Source: Kalmanozyma brasiliensis GHG001 (taxonomy: Eukaryota; Basidiomycota; Ustilaginomycetes; Ustilaginales). Taken from it: a stretch of 64,000 nucleotides of DNA. Shown in pieces: positions 50,101 through 58,895 of this stretch. The translations under genes and the position numbers were made by a program. Within the stretch, counting starts at the first letter, position 1; each line of letters opens with the position of its first letter. Under the pieces are notes generated by a model. The model ran no database searches and was not told the origin of the DNA. It was given only the letters and a program-made list of their open reading frames with translations. The stretch lies in contig NW_015961962.1 in the NCBI RefSeq assembly GCF_000497045.1, positions 186,001 through 250,000 on the forward strand. The letters run 5' to 3'.

Positions 50101-51026
50101 GCGCTGACTCTTCTTCTTGACGGTGTCACTGCCCCTGAACGGTCTGGTAGATCCGAGGCACGAGAGGAGGGTCGATTGGACATGGACGAGGCGGGACGAG
50201 CGACAGCATCGGTGGGAGGTGCATCGTTGATGGCAATGACCTTGCTAGCCGGACAGAAGACGCCGTTGCCTGGCGCACAAGCAAAGTACTGCGTCCCTTG
50301 AACACTACCGTCGTTCTTTCCTTTGCCAACACTGTCACCGGTGAGCTCGAGACCGGCGTAGAAGCCAGGCTTGAAGTCCACGGTACCGAGATGACGAAGG
50401 ACACCGACGAGCTCGGATCCTTCCATGTAGACCAGGTCGCCGATCTCGAGCTCTCTTCCGCGTCTGATGTGTTCCCTTGCGCGAGAAGCCGCGGTGGATG
50501 AGGAGTGAGACGGCGTCCTGCTCATAGCTGACGGAGTGGCGGTGCTGCGTGCATGGACGTCTGAGTATCTCTTTGGAGTGGCTGCTGTGCGAGATGTGCT
50601 GGCGACGGGTGCTTTGACTGGGCTCGCGGAGACAGGGGATGCGTTGGCAAGAGGTGTCGCTCTGGTCGGAGGCGTCTCGGATCGGAGGGACGAGTGTGAC
50701 TTGCGTGATAATAGCGAGGTGCGGGGTAGCCGACCTGCTGTGAGCAGAGGTGACTGATCGTCGGCATCGCTGGGCTCGTTGCGAGCTGCAGGAGAAGCAG
50801 CTGACGCTGGCGAAGCAGTCGAGAGACGATACTTTGCTGGATCGTTCTTTGAGATGGCTTCGGCCAGCGTCTGCTTCTTGAAGCGTGTGTCGGGACTGTC
50901 CGCCTGTGGGCTGATGCGTGATGCTGTTGCGAGCGAAGTGCGTCGGGCAACGCCGCTGGAGGAGGGTGTCGGCAGTCCCGATCGCAGGTGCGAGCTGTTG
51001 GGCGTAGTCGGAATGCCCGACGACAT
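47127..51026 (-). CDS. CLIP-170/Bik1-family microtubule plus-end tracking protein
   Basis: CLIP-170 proteins bind growing microtubule ends and link them to dynein and LIS1. The 1299 aa protein has a Ser-rich N-terminus and one CAP-Gly domain at about 188-265 with the tubulin-tail-binding GKNDGSVQG motif. A second Ser/Arg/Pro-rich region follows, then coiled coil from about 570 to 1180 with long Glu/Lys/Arg heptads. The C-terminus has two CCHC zinc knuckles, CGLCSQRGHTLDKC and CDDCGEVGHRFEDC, and ends EIF, close to the EEY/F-type terminal motif read by CAP-Gly domains. Human CLIP-170 has two CAP-Gly domains; fungal members usually have one. The start at 51026 is an ATG just before the Ser/Pro-rich segment. 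It is divergent from the PI4-kinase gene. Confidence 0.93.
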   Translation of the reverse strand: MSSGIPTTPNSSHLRSGLPTPSSSGVARRTSLATASRISPQADSPDTRFKKQTLAEAISKNDPAKYRLSTASPASAASPAARNEPSDADDQSPLLTAGRLPRTSLLSRKSHSSLRSETPPTRATPLANASPVSASPVKAPVASTSRTAATPKRYSDVHARSTATPSAMSRTPSHSSSTAASRAREHIRRGRELEIGDLVYMEGSELVGVLRHLGTVDFKPGFYAGLELTGDSVGKGKNDGSVQGTQYFACAPGNGVFCPASKVIAINDAPPTDAVARPASSMSNRPSSRASDLPDRSGAVTPSRRRVSAIARPPSATPSRASSRLGVRPPSVTPGSRPASSLSTSRPASRLTARKSLAPTPSARDDSEKTAQTSPIRSAAPPTTPSLAARTPRSSLAGVRAASSVLPSTPGLAKKRQSLGGIPTPRATKGRTSMFARPGGLPTTSDASMPPPPSPSKEPRPERASSVLSFRSNSRLGRDPSDIESSPVAKQEATSTTDSNLEKNRMLFDLMDLTPRKSAQLASRSQSRAESRAGTYDGAAGLGDLTQDSVAEAVVPLSLYEEQVAEFEQLRVQLQELEKQNAELRRAQEARKARMSEARSNEAVLEAERAKMRAEARDRQAEMEEERRVERDDEVRRRKEIEEREKDLKLQLSKSSDDYERQQKEAESRQKGLQLKLEASEQLVAEMKSRIEQQSALEQQGETKEALETQLKLKDAEIDSLKASVKRIEDEAQTARDGLVRQIDELKDAGRETISLYEQRIEEIDGERIQVLDNMQLLQDKAQEAIRAAEARVEELQAARASSQNGSGPEAGSAAAIDNEALREQVAHLQDKLGKYEDQIAEGVLALEKEKEYAQKRRDKSHEVETSLKNELKRMKTELDRATRAGKEQLVLLQETRHALQESQQALERERAELEGLRADAENFNALKSGHEGSSATAAQAQWRSEKQELEARLEAKDVELRSLRLRVDSSKELSALEASLRSPMDNSPGQTDGHRLSIASNASTGSNLKSSQRISSNGTYAASDVSNVSSANQMSGLSYLVRQLGEENNEMKTKHKLLESQLKARAQEAETKCRALELTVESLRSRLEAHEGVEGAADTSDLAEKLADSEARLQSSESTLAHLKSTLEATKMERRDTADSLQKEVSQLEALVEARVFREEGLVAQVERLSKKLDERSPIRSSNKARPEATLGTESKSSAALSAVTGPSKGIVSAATSGLLARQTAEEEDEELDFCGLCSQRGHTLDKCEKLMERTSSIASSKASAGSAPVAQGEQEPCDDCGEVGHRFEDCPYAAEIF

Positions 51027-51844
51027 GATTCACGAGGTTCAAGTCGAGAGCCGACGAGATAGCTCCAGTCTGAGAGGGTGTGATGATAACCTGCTGTGCC
51101 GAGAAGTGAGGGAGATGAAGAGACAATTGAGAGATGGTCAATTGCGCATCCTCCTGCTCCTCCTGCAGCTCAAAGTGTCACTTTTTCAAGAAGCTCGAGC
51201 ATTTTTGGTGTTGATTCCCATCGTGTGGACGCGCGCGCTCTTTCTCAGCCTCCGACTGTTTTTTGGCCGCATGTTTGATGTCAGATTTCGAAATAGAGCT
51301 TGTTCCCTAGGTCAGCCACAAAGCAAAACGTGGCTCTCCGCCGGGACCAACAGCGTGCAGAGCTCCCTCAGCATATCCAGGCCTTGTCGCAATCGTCAGC
51401 CGTCAGAATGACTGTGCGTTGACTTCAAGCTTCGACTTGTGGATCTCGAAGCTGAACTCGCTAAGTTGCTTGTGCGCAGATACTCGCCCCTGTTGCTAGT
51501 GGGTCTTACCCTCAGCACACTGCAGCGCGAGAGGGTCTCACCGGCTCGCTTGCATGTGGAGAGAAGGCGCAGCAAAAAAGTGGGATCCGAGCGTCATCGA
51601 TTTTTGTGGGCGTGCATTCACTCCCAGACCGAGCCTCGACTTTGGCGAAGCGAGAACCCTTTGATGACTTGGCTGATGATGGCTGAGTAGACTGCGGTCC
51701 AGTCCTCCTCCCTTGTATCTTCCGCTCCACCATCGCTACCCTTCGACGTCCAGCTATCAGCATGTCGAGTCAATACGTTCGCCCCCAACACGATCTTTGA
51801 AGGTCATCTCTTGCCCTCCTCGAGAGGTCGCGCAATAGACCGCC
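51027..51844. promoter_or_regulatory. Divergent promoter region, CLIP-170 / PI4-kinase
   Basis: This 818 bp region lies between divergent ATGs. No TATA box or known site stands out. Short ORFs here look non-coding. Confidence 0.55.
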
Positions 51845-54589
51845 ATGGTCACTTCCGACCACGACGAGAGAGCGCCTCTGCTGTCACAGCATGCCGAGCC
51901 CAGCAATGGTGGGGCCAACCGACGATCTGCATCGCGAGATGATGACGACGATCTCGACTTTGACGCAAGGTTCCGCAAATGGAAGGCTGCCGTCGCTCGC
52001 AAGTTCAGAGGCAAATCGCTGCGCGACACCAAGCCAGCTCTGCTTATCACTCAATTCGATGGGCTAGGCCGGGCTCGATCCATCCTTGACGCCAAGCGTA
52101 CAGGATCTCAAAGCAGTACGCTTAAGGAAGCCACGACGATGACATCGCAGGAATTCCAGGATCAAGTAGAGCAGGTCAAGCGTGCTATCGAGCAAGGCAT
52201 ATATCCAAAGATGATCACCACCGGATCTAGCGGCTCCTATTTCGCCCGTGTCATCAAGGCGGAGACAGAATCAGAAGGCACTGCCAGCTCATCTGCTCCG
52301 TCAAAGCAGCCCTCTCTCGCCACAGTGGCTGTATTCAAGCCCAAAGACGAGGAGCCGTATGGCAACCTCAACCCCAAGCGACAGTTCTTGCGCAAGTACC
52401 TGTGGTGGGCTATGGGCAGACCCTGTCTCATTCCCAACTTTTCGTATCTCTCTGAAGTCGGCGCATCTTACCTCGACGCTCGGTTGGCATTACGGATGGT
52501 CCCTCGAACCGAGCTTGTAGAGCTGTCGTCTCCTACCTTCCACTACGCCTACCACGATCGCACCGCTTTCGACAAGGATGGCGTCCCACTTCCCAACAAG
52601 ATCGGTAGCTACCAGACGTTCCTGAAGGGCTTTGTCAACGCCTCAGATTTTCTCAGAAGACATCCTTGGCCATCGCATACCCGCAGCAAAGCAATGCTCA
52701 TGCGCGACATGGATGATGAAAGCCAGGCGCACAAGGTCAGTCGGAAGAAGGAGCGGGCTCGCCTGCGCAATTGCGGAGTGGCTGTCAAGCGTCTTTTACT
52801 CTGCCGGCCTTCTTGGGACGACCTGTACGCCGATGACGAGCCGGACCTGTGTCATCCTTCTCCTTCCGCCAATTCACCGGTACTCGGCCAAGCCTCCCCG
52901 ACGGATCAGCCCGATGCCTTCTACTGGACACCCAAACGCATGGAGCAGTTCCGACTTCAGCTCGAGAAACTCGTCGTCCTCGACTTTCTCATGCGCAACA
53001 CCGACCGCGGTCTCGACAACTTCATGATCAAGCACGACGTAGAGAACGACGAGATCAAGGTCGGCGCCATCGACAATTCGCTCTCCTTCCCCATCAAGCA
53101 TCCGAACGAGATCCGACAGTACCCGTTCGGCTGGCTCTTCCTTCCCAGTGATCTCATCGGTCTTCCCTTCTCCGACGAGACGCGCAACCATCTCCTGCCG
53201 ATTCTCAACGATCCTGTCTGGTGGCAGCACACCGTTCAGGGGTTGCGAGAGATCTTCGCACAAGACCCCTACTTTGACGAGTCAAAGTTCGAGCGGCAAA
53301 TGAGCGTTATGCGTGGTCAAGGCTGGAATCTGGTGCAGTGCTTGCAGGACCCGGACGAGGGGCCGCTCGACTTGTGCGCCCGGGAAAAGAAGCTCATCCG
53401 CCAAGAAGTGCAGGAGTTGGCGGTGGACAAGCTGGACAAACTAGACGGTCTCAAGGTGGCCCTTGATGCGGAAGGCAATGTGCTGCCGGTGTCGAATGCG
53501 TCTCGAGCGTCGGCTGCTGAGACGCTCGCGGTACCGAAACCGCCCATCTCCCGCGCCATATCCTCTGGGCTGATCGTGACGGATAGGAGGCCGATTGGGA
53601 CACGAGCTTCCGAGTCGTACAGGAGGGCGCTGCTGCAAGCGGCTGGAGCAGGTGGCGAAGTTGACGTGGACGAGGAGTTTGAGAACGAGCTGTCCGCTGA
53701 CAGTCTACCGGCGGCAGCAGCTCCTGTCTCTTCTTCGCTCCCGCATACCTCGACACTGGAGGGCCGTATGCAAGCGGAAAGCGCGACGCAAGACGCACAA
53801 CAGCCGCAGTCGAGTACCACCAAATCCGCCAGACCCTCCCGACATCAGCGCTTCCTGTCGGCTCAGGACGCCGGCACCTTCCCTCGTCGGCAACGCGACC
53901 TGTCTGCCAGCACTTCCACCCGCGGCAACCGGGATAGCATCATCGGTCGGACCGGCATTGAGGTGCTCGAGGGCCTCGATCGCGAGCGCAAGCAACAAAA
54001 CAAGCTCCACTTCTTCCGTCGCAAGCGCTCGAGTACCATCTCTAACGGCAATATACCCAACCACGCTGCCGTCGTTCCAAGCATCGGGGGAGGGCAACCA
54101 GGCTCCAAGGACGCCGTGACGGACAACGACAGGTCGTACGACCTGTCCAGCTCGATTGTGTCGGATCCGGGGGCGAGAGTGGACGGTGGACGCTGGCAGC
54201 GATCCAAATCGACTTCAAGACCGGCTCCAGAGGGGATGTACGGCTCGCTGTACGACTTGTCAAGTCAGGAAGTGCTCTCAGAAGAAGAGGAGGAGGAAGA
54301 CCAGCCGCGGCAGAGCAGAGATGCGACCCCTTCCCTCACTCGAGCCTCCCGCCAGCCAGTGCCGAACATTCAAACCGTCCTCCAGGCGCACGACGCCAAG
54401 ACGGCGCCAGACAACGAAGAAGAATCCAGCCCCAACGCTTTCACCCCTCACATCCCGCATTCGAACGCAATCGGTCCCTCCGTAGACGAGAACAACACCG
54501 GCCATCGCGATCCCTCCAATCGAACCGTCAAGGTCATCATCGAAAAAATCTCGTCCGATACCAAACAGGCGTGGCTCAAATGGATCTGA
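51845..54589 (+). CDS. Type II phosphatidylinositol 4-kinase, Lsb6-like
   Basis: The enzyme makes PI4P on endosomal and vacuolar membranes. The 914 aa protein starts with a short acidic/polar segment (RAPLLSQ could be a di-leucine sorting signal). The kinase core at about 100-545 shows the SGSYFARV ATP loop near 128, AVFKPKDEEPYG with the catalytic Lys, YLSEVGASYLDARL, RNTDRGLDNFMIK (catalytic loop), and AIDNSLSFP with the metal Asp, all type II features. The animal palmitoylation CCPCC motif is absent (LWWAMGRPCLIP instead), as in yeast Lsb6. A Ser-rich insertion lies within the core near 330-370. A long disordered Ser/Arg tail ends in a hydrophobic-basic helix (VKVIIEKISSDTKQAWLKWI). No intron is evident. 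Confidence 0.9.
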   Translation: MVTSDHDERAPLLSQHAEPSNGGANRRSASRDDDDDLDFDARFRKWKAAVARKFRGKSLRDTKPALLITQFDGLGRARSILDAKRTGSQSSTLKEATTMTSQEFQDQVEQVKRAIEQGIYPKMITTGSSGSYFARVIKAETESEGTASSSAPSKQPSLATVAVFKPKDEEPYGNLNPKRQFLRKYLWWAMGRPCLIPNFSYLSEVGASYLDARLALRMVPRTELVELSSPTFHYAYHDRTAFDKDGVPLPNKIGSYQTFLKGFVNASDFLRRHPWPSHTRSKAMLMRDMDDESQAHKVSRKKERARLRNCGVAVKRLLLCRPSWDDLYADDEPDLCHPSPSANSPVLGQASPTDQPDAFYWTPKRMEQFRLQLEKLVVLDFLMRNTDRGLDNFMIKHDVENDEIKVGAIDNSLSFPIKHPNEIRQYPFGWLFLPSDLIGLPFSDETRNHLLPILNDPVWWQHTVQGLREIFAQDPYFDESKFERQMSVMRGQGWNLVQCLQDPDEGPLDLCAREKKLIRQEVQELAVDKLDKLDGLKVALDAEGNVLPVSNASRASAAETLAVPKPPISRAISSGLIVTDRRPIGTRASESYRRALLQAAGAGGEVDVDEEFENELSADSLPAAAAPVSSSLPHTSTLEGRMQAESATQDAQQPQSSTTKSARPSRHQRFLSAQDAGTFPRRQRDLSASTSTRGNRDSIIGRTGIEVLEGLDRERKQQNKLHFFRRKRSSTISNGNIPNHAAVVPSIGGGQPGSKDAVTDNDRSYDLSSSIVSDPGARVDGGRWQRSKSTSRPAPEGMYGSLYDLSSQEVLSEEEEEEDQPRQSRDATPSLTRASRQPVPNIQTVLQAHDAKTAPDNEEESSPNAFTPHIPHSNAIGPSVDENNTGHRDPSNRTVKVIIEKISSDTKQAWLKWI

Positions 54590-54708
54590 CCTTCCTCTCC
54601 TCACCACTCACACAGCAGTCACGCAATAGCAACAATTCATGGGGTCCACCGTTTCGCGAGATTGCATGAGGCTGTTCCTGAGATTGCCTGATGGGGGGGT
54701 ATATGCGC
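54590..54708. other. Convergent 3' gap, PI4-kinase / DFN kinase
   Basis: This gap of only 119 bp lies between convergent stops, so the transcripts probably overlap. Nothing else is seen. Confidence 0.55.
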
Positions 54709-57654
54709 CTAAATCTGGGTCGCATGTGCGCGTAGTCGCTCTCGCACCTGGACGGCGGTGGGTCTGGCCGCTGGGTCCGCCTGAAGCATGAGGCGGAGCA
54801 GCTCACGCGTCCAGTCGGGCAACCGGCCGCCACCGGGGAGAACGATGGCGGGATGGCCGTCATCGTATGCCCGTGCGTCGTCCACCTCGTGGAACTGCGC
54901 CTCGTACGGGTGTGAGGGTTGCGGCGAGGTGGGCGACGGAGTGGCTGGCGAGACGGGCGCAAACATGGAGCGCAGTCGGCTGGGGTTGGACGCCGTGCTG
55001 TGCTCGACGATGGGCGCTGCGGGGGCGAGGAGCGTCGCTGTGGATGTGGGGGCGGATTTGAGCTCGTCCCCGTACGACGAGCGGCGACGCAGCCAGTCCG
55101 GACGAGAGGTGGATTCGAGCGCAGCAAACCTGGTGATCGCCGACGGGGGCGTGGGGACGGCGGTGGATGGACTGCTGGTTTCGCCCGCAGCTTGCGACCG
55201 CTGCATCCCCACCATGCCCGCTGCCATCGCTTTCTTCCCTCCAGTAGAAGCACACCTTCGCACATCCGACCCGCCCGCATCCCGCAACAGCGACGACCGC
55301 CGCGGCAGATTCGGGTCCTCCAACAACCCCCGCGGCTCATCGCTCGGCTCCAACAGTCGTGCTACCGCTAGACTCGTCGCGTTCCGCCCGGAGATGGTGG
55401 TGATGCTCGTGATGCTCGAGGCGACGCTGTCGATGCTGTCGCTGCTCGTTTGACGGCGCATGTGCGTTGGCGATGTGGGTTGATGCAGCAACCGATTGAG
55501 CGACGAGACGAGCTGCGCCGATGACGCTGCTTCGTTCGAAGTCGAGTGTCGACCGCGCAGACTGCTCCTCCGACTCGCAGGGGCACTGTTGGGATTGCTC
55601 CCCGCTTCCACCGCCAGTCGGGACGCTCGGTCGTTCTCCTCGCTCTCGAAGAAGAGCCGTTTGCGGTGGAGCATCTCAACAACGCTGCGCGCCTTGCTGA
55701 ACGGCTCGTAGCCCGTAGCGAGCGAGTAGAGCACCGCACCGAGGGAGAAGATGTCGATGGGGTAGGAAAATGTCGTCGCAGTCGGGCCGCCAGTGGCACG
55801 GCTTAGCTCGGGCGCGCAGTACGCCGGTGTGCCCAGACCAAGGCCGTCGCGCGGAGGATCGCTGGGGTTGGGGAAGACGGCCGAGTTGAAATCGCACAGC
55901 TTGATGTTGAGGTCCTCGGTGAGGAGCATGTTCTCCTTCTTGATGTCGGCGTGTACGCAACCCTTTTCGTGGAGGAAGACGAGCGCGTCAGCCATCTGCA
56001 GAGCCCAGTCGAACCATTGGTGCAGGTCGATGTGTTCGCGGTGCTTTCGCGCGAACAAAGCGAGGTTGTTTGGCAGCAGCTCGAGGAGGATGAGGAGCCG
56101 AGGCGGGTCCATTGTGCTAGTCGAGGGCTTTCGACCAGGAGCCGCGATTGCAGTATCGTCGCTTGACCGCACGGTCGTGAGTGCGTCGCCATCTGGGCCT
56201 TGCACCAGGAAAGTCGGAGTCGGCAGTTTGGTCGAGCGTGGTATTTCCACCGTGCTGACTCTGGTGCGTGGTGCTTGACCGGACGATGCGATATGATCTA
56301 CTTCATTGAGAAGGCCGCGGGCGAGCGCGGCTTCATTGCGCTTGTCTTCGGCAAGAGCTAGCTTCCGAGTTCGCGCTTCGTGCATCAGTTCGTCCCTGCC
56401 TGTCATGTGGCTGGTCGATCTCAAATGACTTGCAAAGCCATTTGGACTGGATGCACCCGAAGCGATCCTTGGCAAACCGAGACCAAGTACCGGTCCCGTA
56501 GACCCTGCCTCTATGGTTGCCTGTTGTAGATCCGGCAGGGTTTGAGACGTTGGCTGTGGGGACGGCAAGAGATCGACTTCGTCGCGGATGTCGACGAGCT
56601 GAATGATGTTGGGATGCTTGCCGAGACGACGCAGCGCAAAGGCTTCCTCGAGACCGAGCAGCTGGCTCTGACGGTCAGCATGCAGCCGCTTGATGGCGCA
56701 AAGCTGCCACTCTGCCGATGACGCTGAGTCCGCGGAGACATCCTTGCGGGAACGATAGCTGCCCAGATAGACGGAGCAGTGCCGCCCTTCGCCGAGGAGG
56801 AATTCGTTGGTGGGGCAAAGACGGAAGTCGACGTGCTTCGTTGCACGTATCCTTGCTTCCTCCTGCAAACACTCCTCTGAGCTGGCTCGACCGAGTGACG
56901 AATTGCGCGTGTGACCCTTCTTACGACCTGCGGTCTGTTGTGTCTGCTGCAATGCTGATGTCGACGCGAGTATCGGTGCAGTACTGGCTGAAGGGTCGGC
57001 GACAGTCGTGGTTGGTGGTCTGTCAACCTTTGAGCGAGTCGACGAGAAGCGAGGCGGCGGAGGCGATGGCGGAACGGGCGAGGCGGTACCCGAAGACGAG
57101 AAGAAGAGCGAGTTGCGGGATGGCGGTGGAGGCGAGATGGGTGTGGTCTCTGGCGGTGGCTGATTGAAACGAGAAGGAGGTGTCACCCAGGTGATGGGTG
57201 AGTTGAAGATGTCATTCTTGCTGCTTCTTCTCGGAGACGTCTTGATCTGGTCTTCGGTCAACAGAACAGGAGGAAGTGTTGCATTCGCGACCAAAATTGC
57301 TGCACGTTGGCTGCTGCATGTTGGCTGCGGATTGGTAGTCGTCGCGCCAAGCTGGAAACCAGAAGCGCCCGAGTCAGGAGGAGTCAAGGGGAGGTCTTGA
57401 AAGTCGAAAGCGTGATCCTCTGAGTCGACACCATTGGAGCTATCGTAGGAGCTACCGAGCACGGAAGGAAGAGGCGCATGAGGTTTGATTGGCGAGCCCT
57501 TCTTGTTGGAGCTGGACCAGAAGGTGTCGAGTGGCCACGGACCTTTGGTCTTTGTGGACGGTGACTTTGCGCGCTTGATTGCCACCATGGGTGAGGTGCT
57601 CGGGCCCGCTTCGTTGGACGAAGCCTGTGAGCTGCGAAATGGGCTCGACACCAT
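54709..57654 (-). CDS. Serine/threonine protein kinase with DFN in place of DFG
   Basis: The 981 aa protein has a disordered Ser/Pro-rich N-terminus (1 to about 270) and a kinase domain broken by long insertions. Visible are the glycine loop GEGRHCSVYLG, AIKRLH with the ATP lysine, LEELPNNL-like hinge sequence (LLELLPNNLALF), the catalytic loop HADIKKENMLL, KLCDFNSAVF where DFN replaces DFG, GTPAYCAPELSRA as the activation-segment end, and SYPIDIFSLGAVLYSLATG. The final part resumes with WTRELLRLMLQADPAARPTA, the last kinase helix, after a Ser-rich insertion of about 250 residues. I do not recognise an orthologue in the model yeasts. The metal-binding Asp is kept, so activity is plausible. 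The gene is convergent with the PI4-kinase and divergent from Pex16. Confidence 0.85.
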   Translation of the reverse strand: MVSSPFRSSQASSNEAGPSTSPMVAIKRAKSPSTKTKGPWPLDTFWSSSNKKGSPIKPHAPLPSVLGSSYDSSNGVDSEDHAFDFQDLPLTPPDSGASGFQLGATTTNPQPTCSSQRAAILVANATLPPVLLTEDQIKTSPRRSSKNDIFNSPITWVTPPSRFNQPPPETTPISPPPPSRNSLFFSSSGTASPVPPSPPPPRFSSTRSKVDRPPTTTVADPSASTAPILASTSALQQTQQTAGRKKGHTRNSSLGRASSEECLQEEARIRATKHVDFRLCPTNEFLLGEGRHCSVYLGSYRSRKDVSADSASSAEWQLCAIKRLHADRQSQLLGLEEAFALRRLGKHPNIIQLVDIRDEVDLLPSPQPTSQTLPDLQQATIEAGSTGPVLGLGLPRIASGASSPNGFASHLRSTSHMTGRDELMHEARTRKLALAEDKRNEAALARGLLNEVDHIASSGQAPRTRVSTVEIPRSTKLPTPTFLVQGPDGDALTTVRSSDDTAIAAPGRKPSTSTMDPPRLLILLELLPNNLALFARKHREHIDLHQWFDWALQMADALVFLHEKGCVHADIKKENMLLTEDLNIKLCDFNSAVFPNPSDPPRDGLGLGTPAYCAPELSRATGGPTATTFSYPIDIFSLGAVLYSLATGYEPFSKARSVVEMLHRKRLFFESEENDRASRLAVEAGSNPNSAPASRRSSLRGRHSTSNEAASSAQLVSSLNRLLHQPTSPTHMRRQTSSDSIDSVASSITSITTISGRNATSLAVARLLEPSDEPRGLLEDPNLPRRSSLLRDAGGSDVRRCASTGGKKAMAAGMVGMQRSQAAGETSSPSTAVPTPPSAITRFAALESTSRPDWLRRRSSYGDELKSAPTSTATLLAPAAPIVEHSTASNPSRLRSMFAPVSPATPSPTSPQPSHPYEAQFHEVDDARAYDDGHPAIVLPGGGRLPDWTRELLRLMLQADPAARPTAVQVRERLRAHATQI

Positions 57655-58895
57655 GGCGTTGAAGTGAGCCTAGAGAGCGCCTACTGGGCGAGTGATTTGG
57701 GTGATGTCAGTGCGGACTGCATGCATGAGGATGTGCTGTTGGTGCGGATCGAGATTGAGGCAGAGGATGAAGAGCGAATGGCTGTACCGCCGACAAAGGC
57801 AGCAAGCAGCAACACGACTGCGGATGGCACAATGATGTGGATGGTCGAGGGAGACAGTGATGGACAGAGATAAAGAGAGAGGGGAGGACACTTTTGAGCA
57901 AAGGCTGACGAGGACGACAGACTGAGACATTGGCCAATCTTGTTTGGGTGTCAGAGTGAGGTAGCTCCGACGTCGGCTGACAATACCGTCGCCGTGGGAC
58001 AAGCTGACACACTCCCGATTCGGCATGAATCCGTCTTGTTTCTCTGGCATGTCACACGATGCCATTACAGTACGACATCCTCCTCTATCTTCACATCTTC
58101 ACATTCGCTGTCGTCGTTCAATTCACAAAGACGATTGATAGACTGCAATATGACGATACCAAACTGCTGGATGGATTTGTGATATCAGACGGGTCATCTG
58201 AGATGCGAGCCAAATTTGTTTCAGCCCAAATCCTACTTAAGCTCAAGCGGGCTCATCCCGCTCATTGCGGGGGCTTGCAGCCTGCACAGAACGTGCGTGC
58301 ATTTCGGGTAAAGAAAGCGGCGGACGGGCGAGCGAGCGGGCGAGCGGTCTTGTTTGCGAGGATGACTGCAGAGAAATTGAGTGAAAAAGCAAGGTTCTGC
58401 CGGCTGCTTCTTTCCCTTTTGAACCTCTCGTCTGGCTGAGTTGAGTGAGGCGACACAGATTCTGGAATGCATGCTGCTGCTCATCACTGCCGGACTTACT
58501 CTCACTGTCAGCATCGCAGTCGATCATACACGACCGACCGCTCAGAGGGTCGCTTTGCGAGGGTCAGCAAGGTCAGCTATGATCATGGCTGAGTTCCTGC
58601 ATCAATTCCTGCATGATCAAAGCCCGAGCCCGGGCCGAGGCCAGCTCATCACCCGATTCTCTTACCCCGATTGTGCTCCTTTGCGCCTGCGCTTTCAACC
58701 CTTTCCCCCTTGAGCTTCAAGCCATGCGCGCACGACGATGTTCTCGACCGGCAACGAAGCTCGCGCCTTGAACCGGACCCTCTTTTGCGCAGCTTGCTTG
58801 CACCACACAGACCCTCTTCCATCTGCCACGCACCTCCATTCCATCTGTCTCTCATCACTGGCGGCACTCGATCAAAGGGAGCAGCCTCGGTCATC
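57655..58895. promoter_or_regulatory. Divergent promoter region, DFN kinase / Pex16
   Basis: This 1.24 kb region contains a GAGC/GGGC tetranucleotide run (58328-58347). The Pex16 frame is open back to 58671 without an earlier ATG, so that stretch is probably leader. No other gene is supported. Confidence 0.5.
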
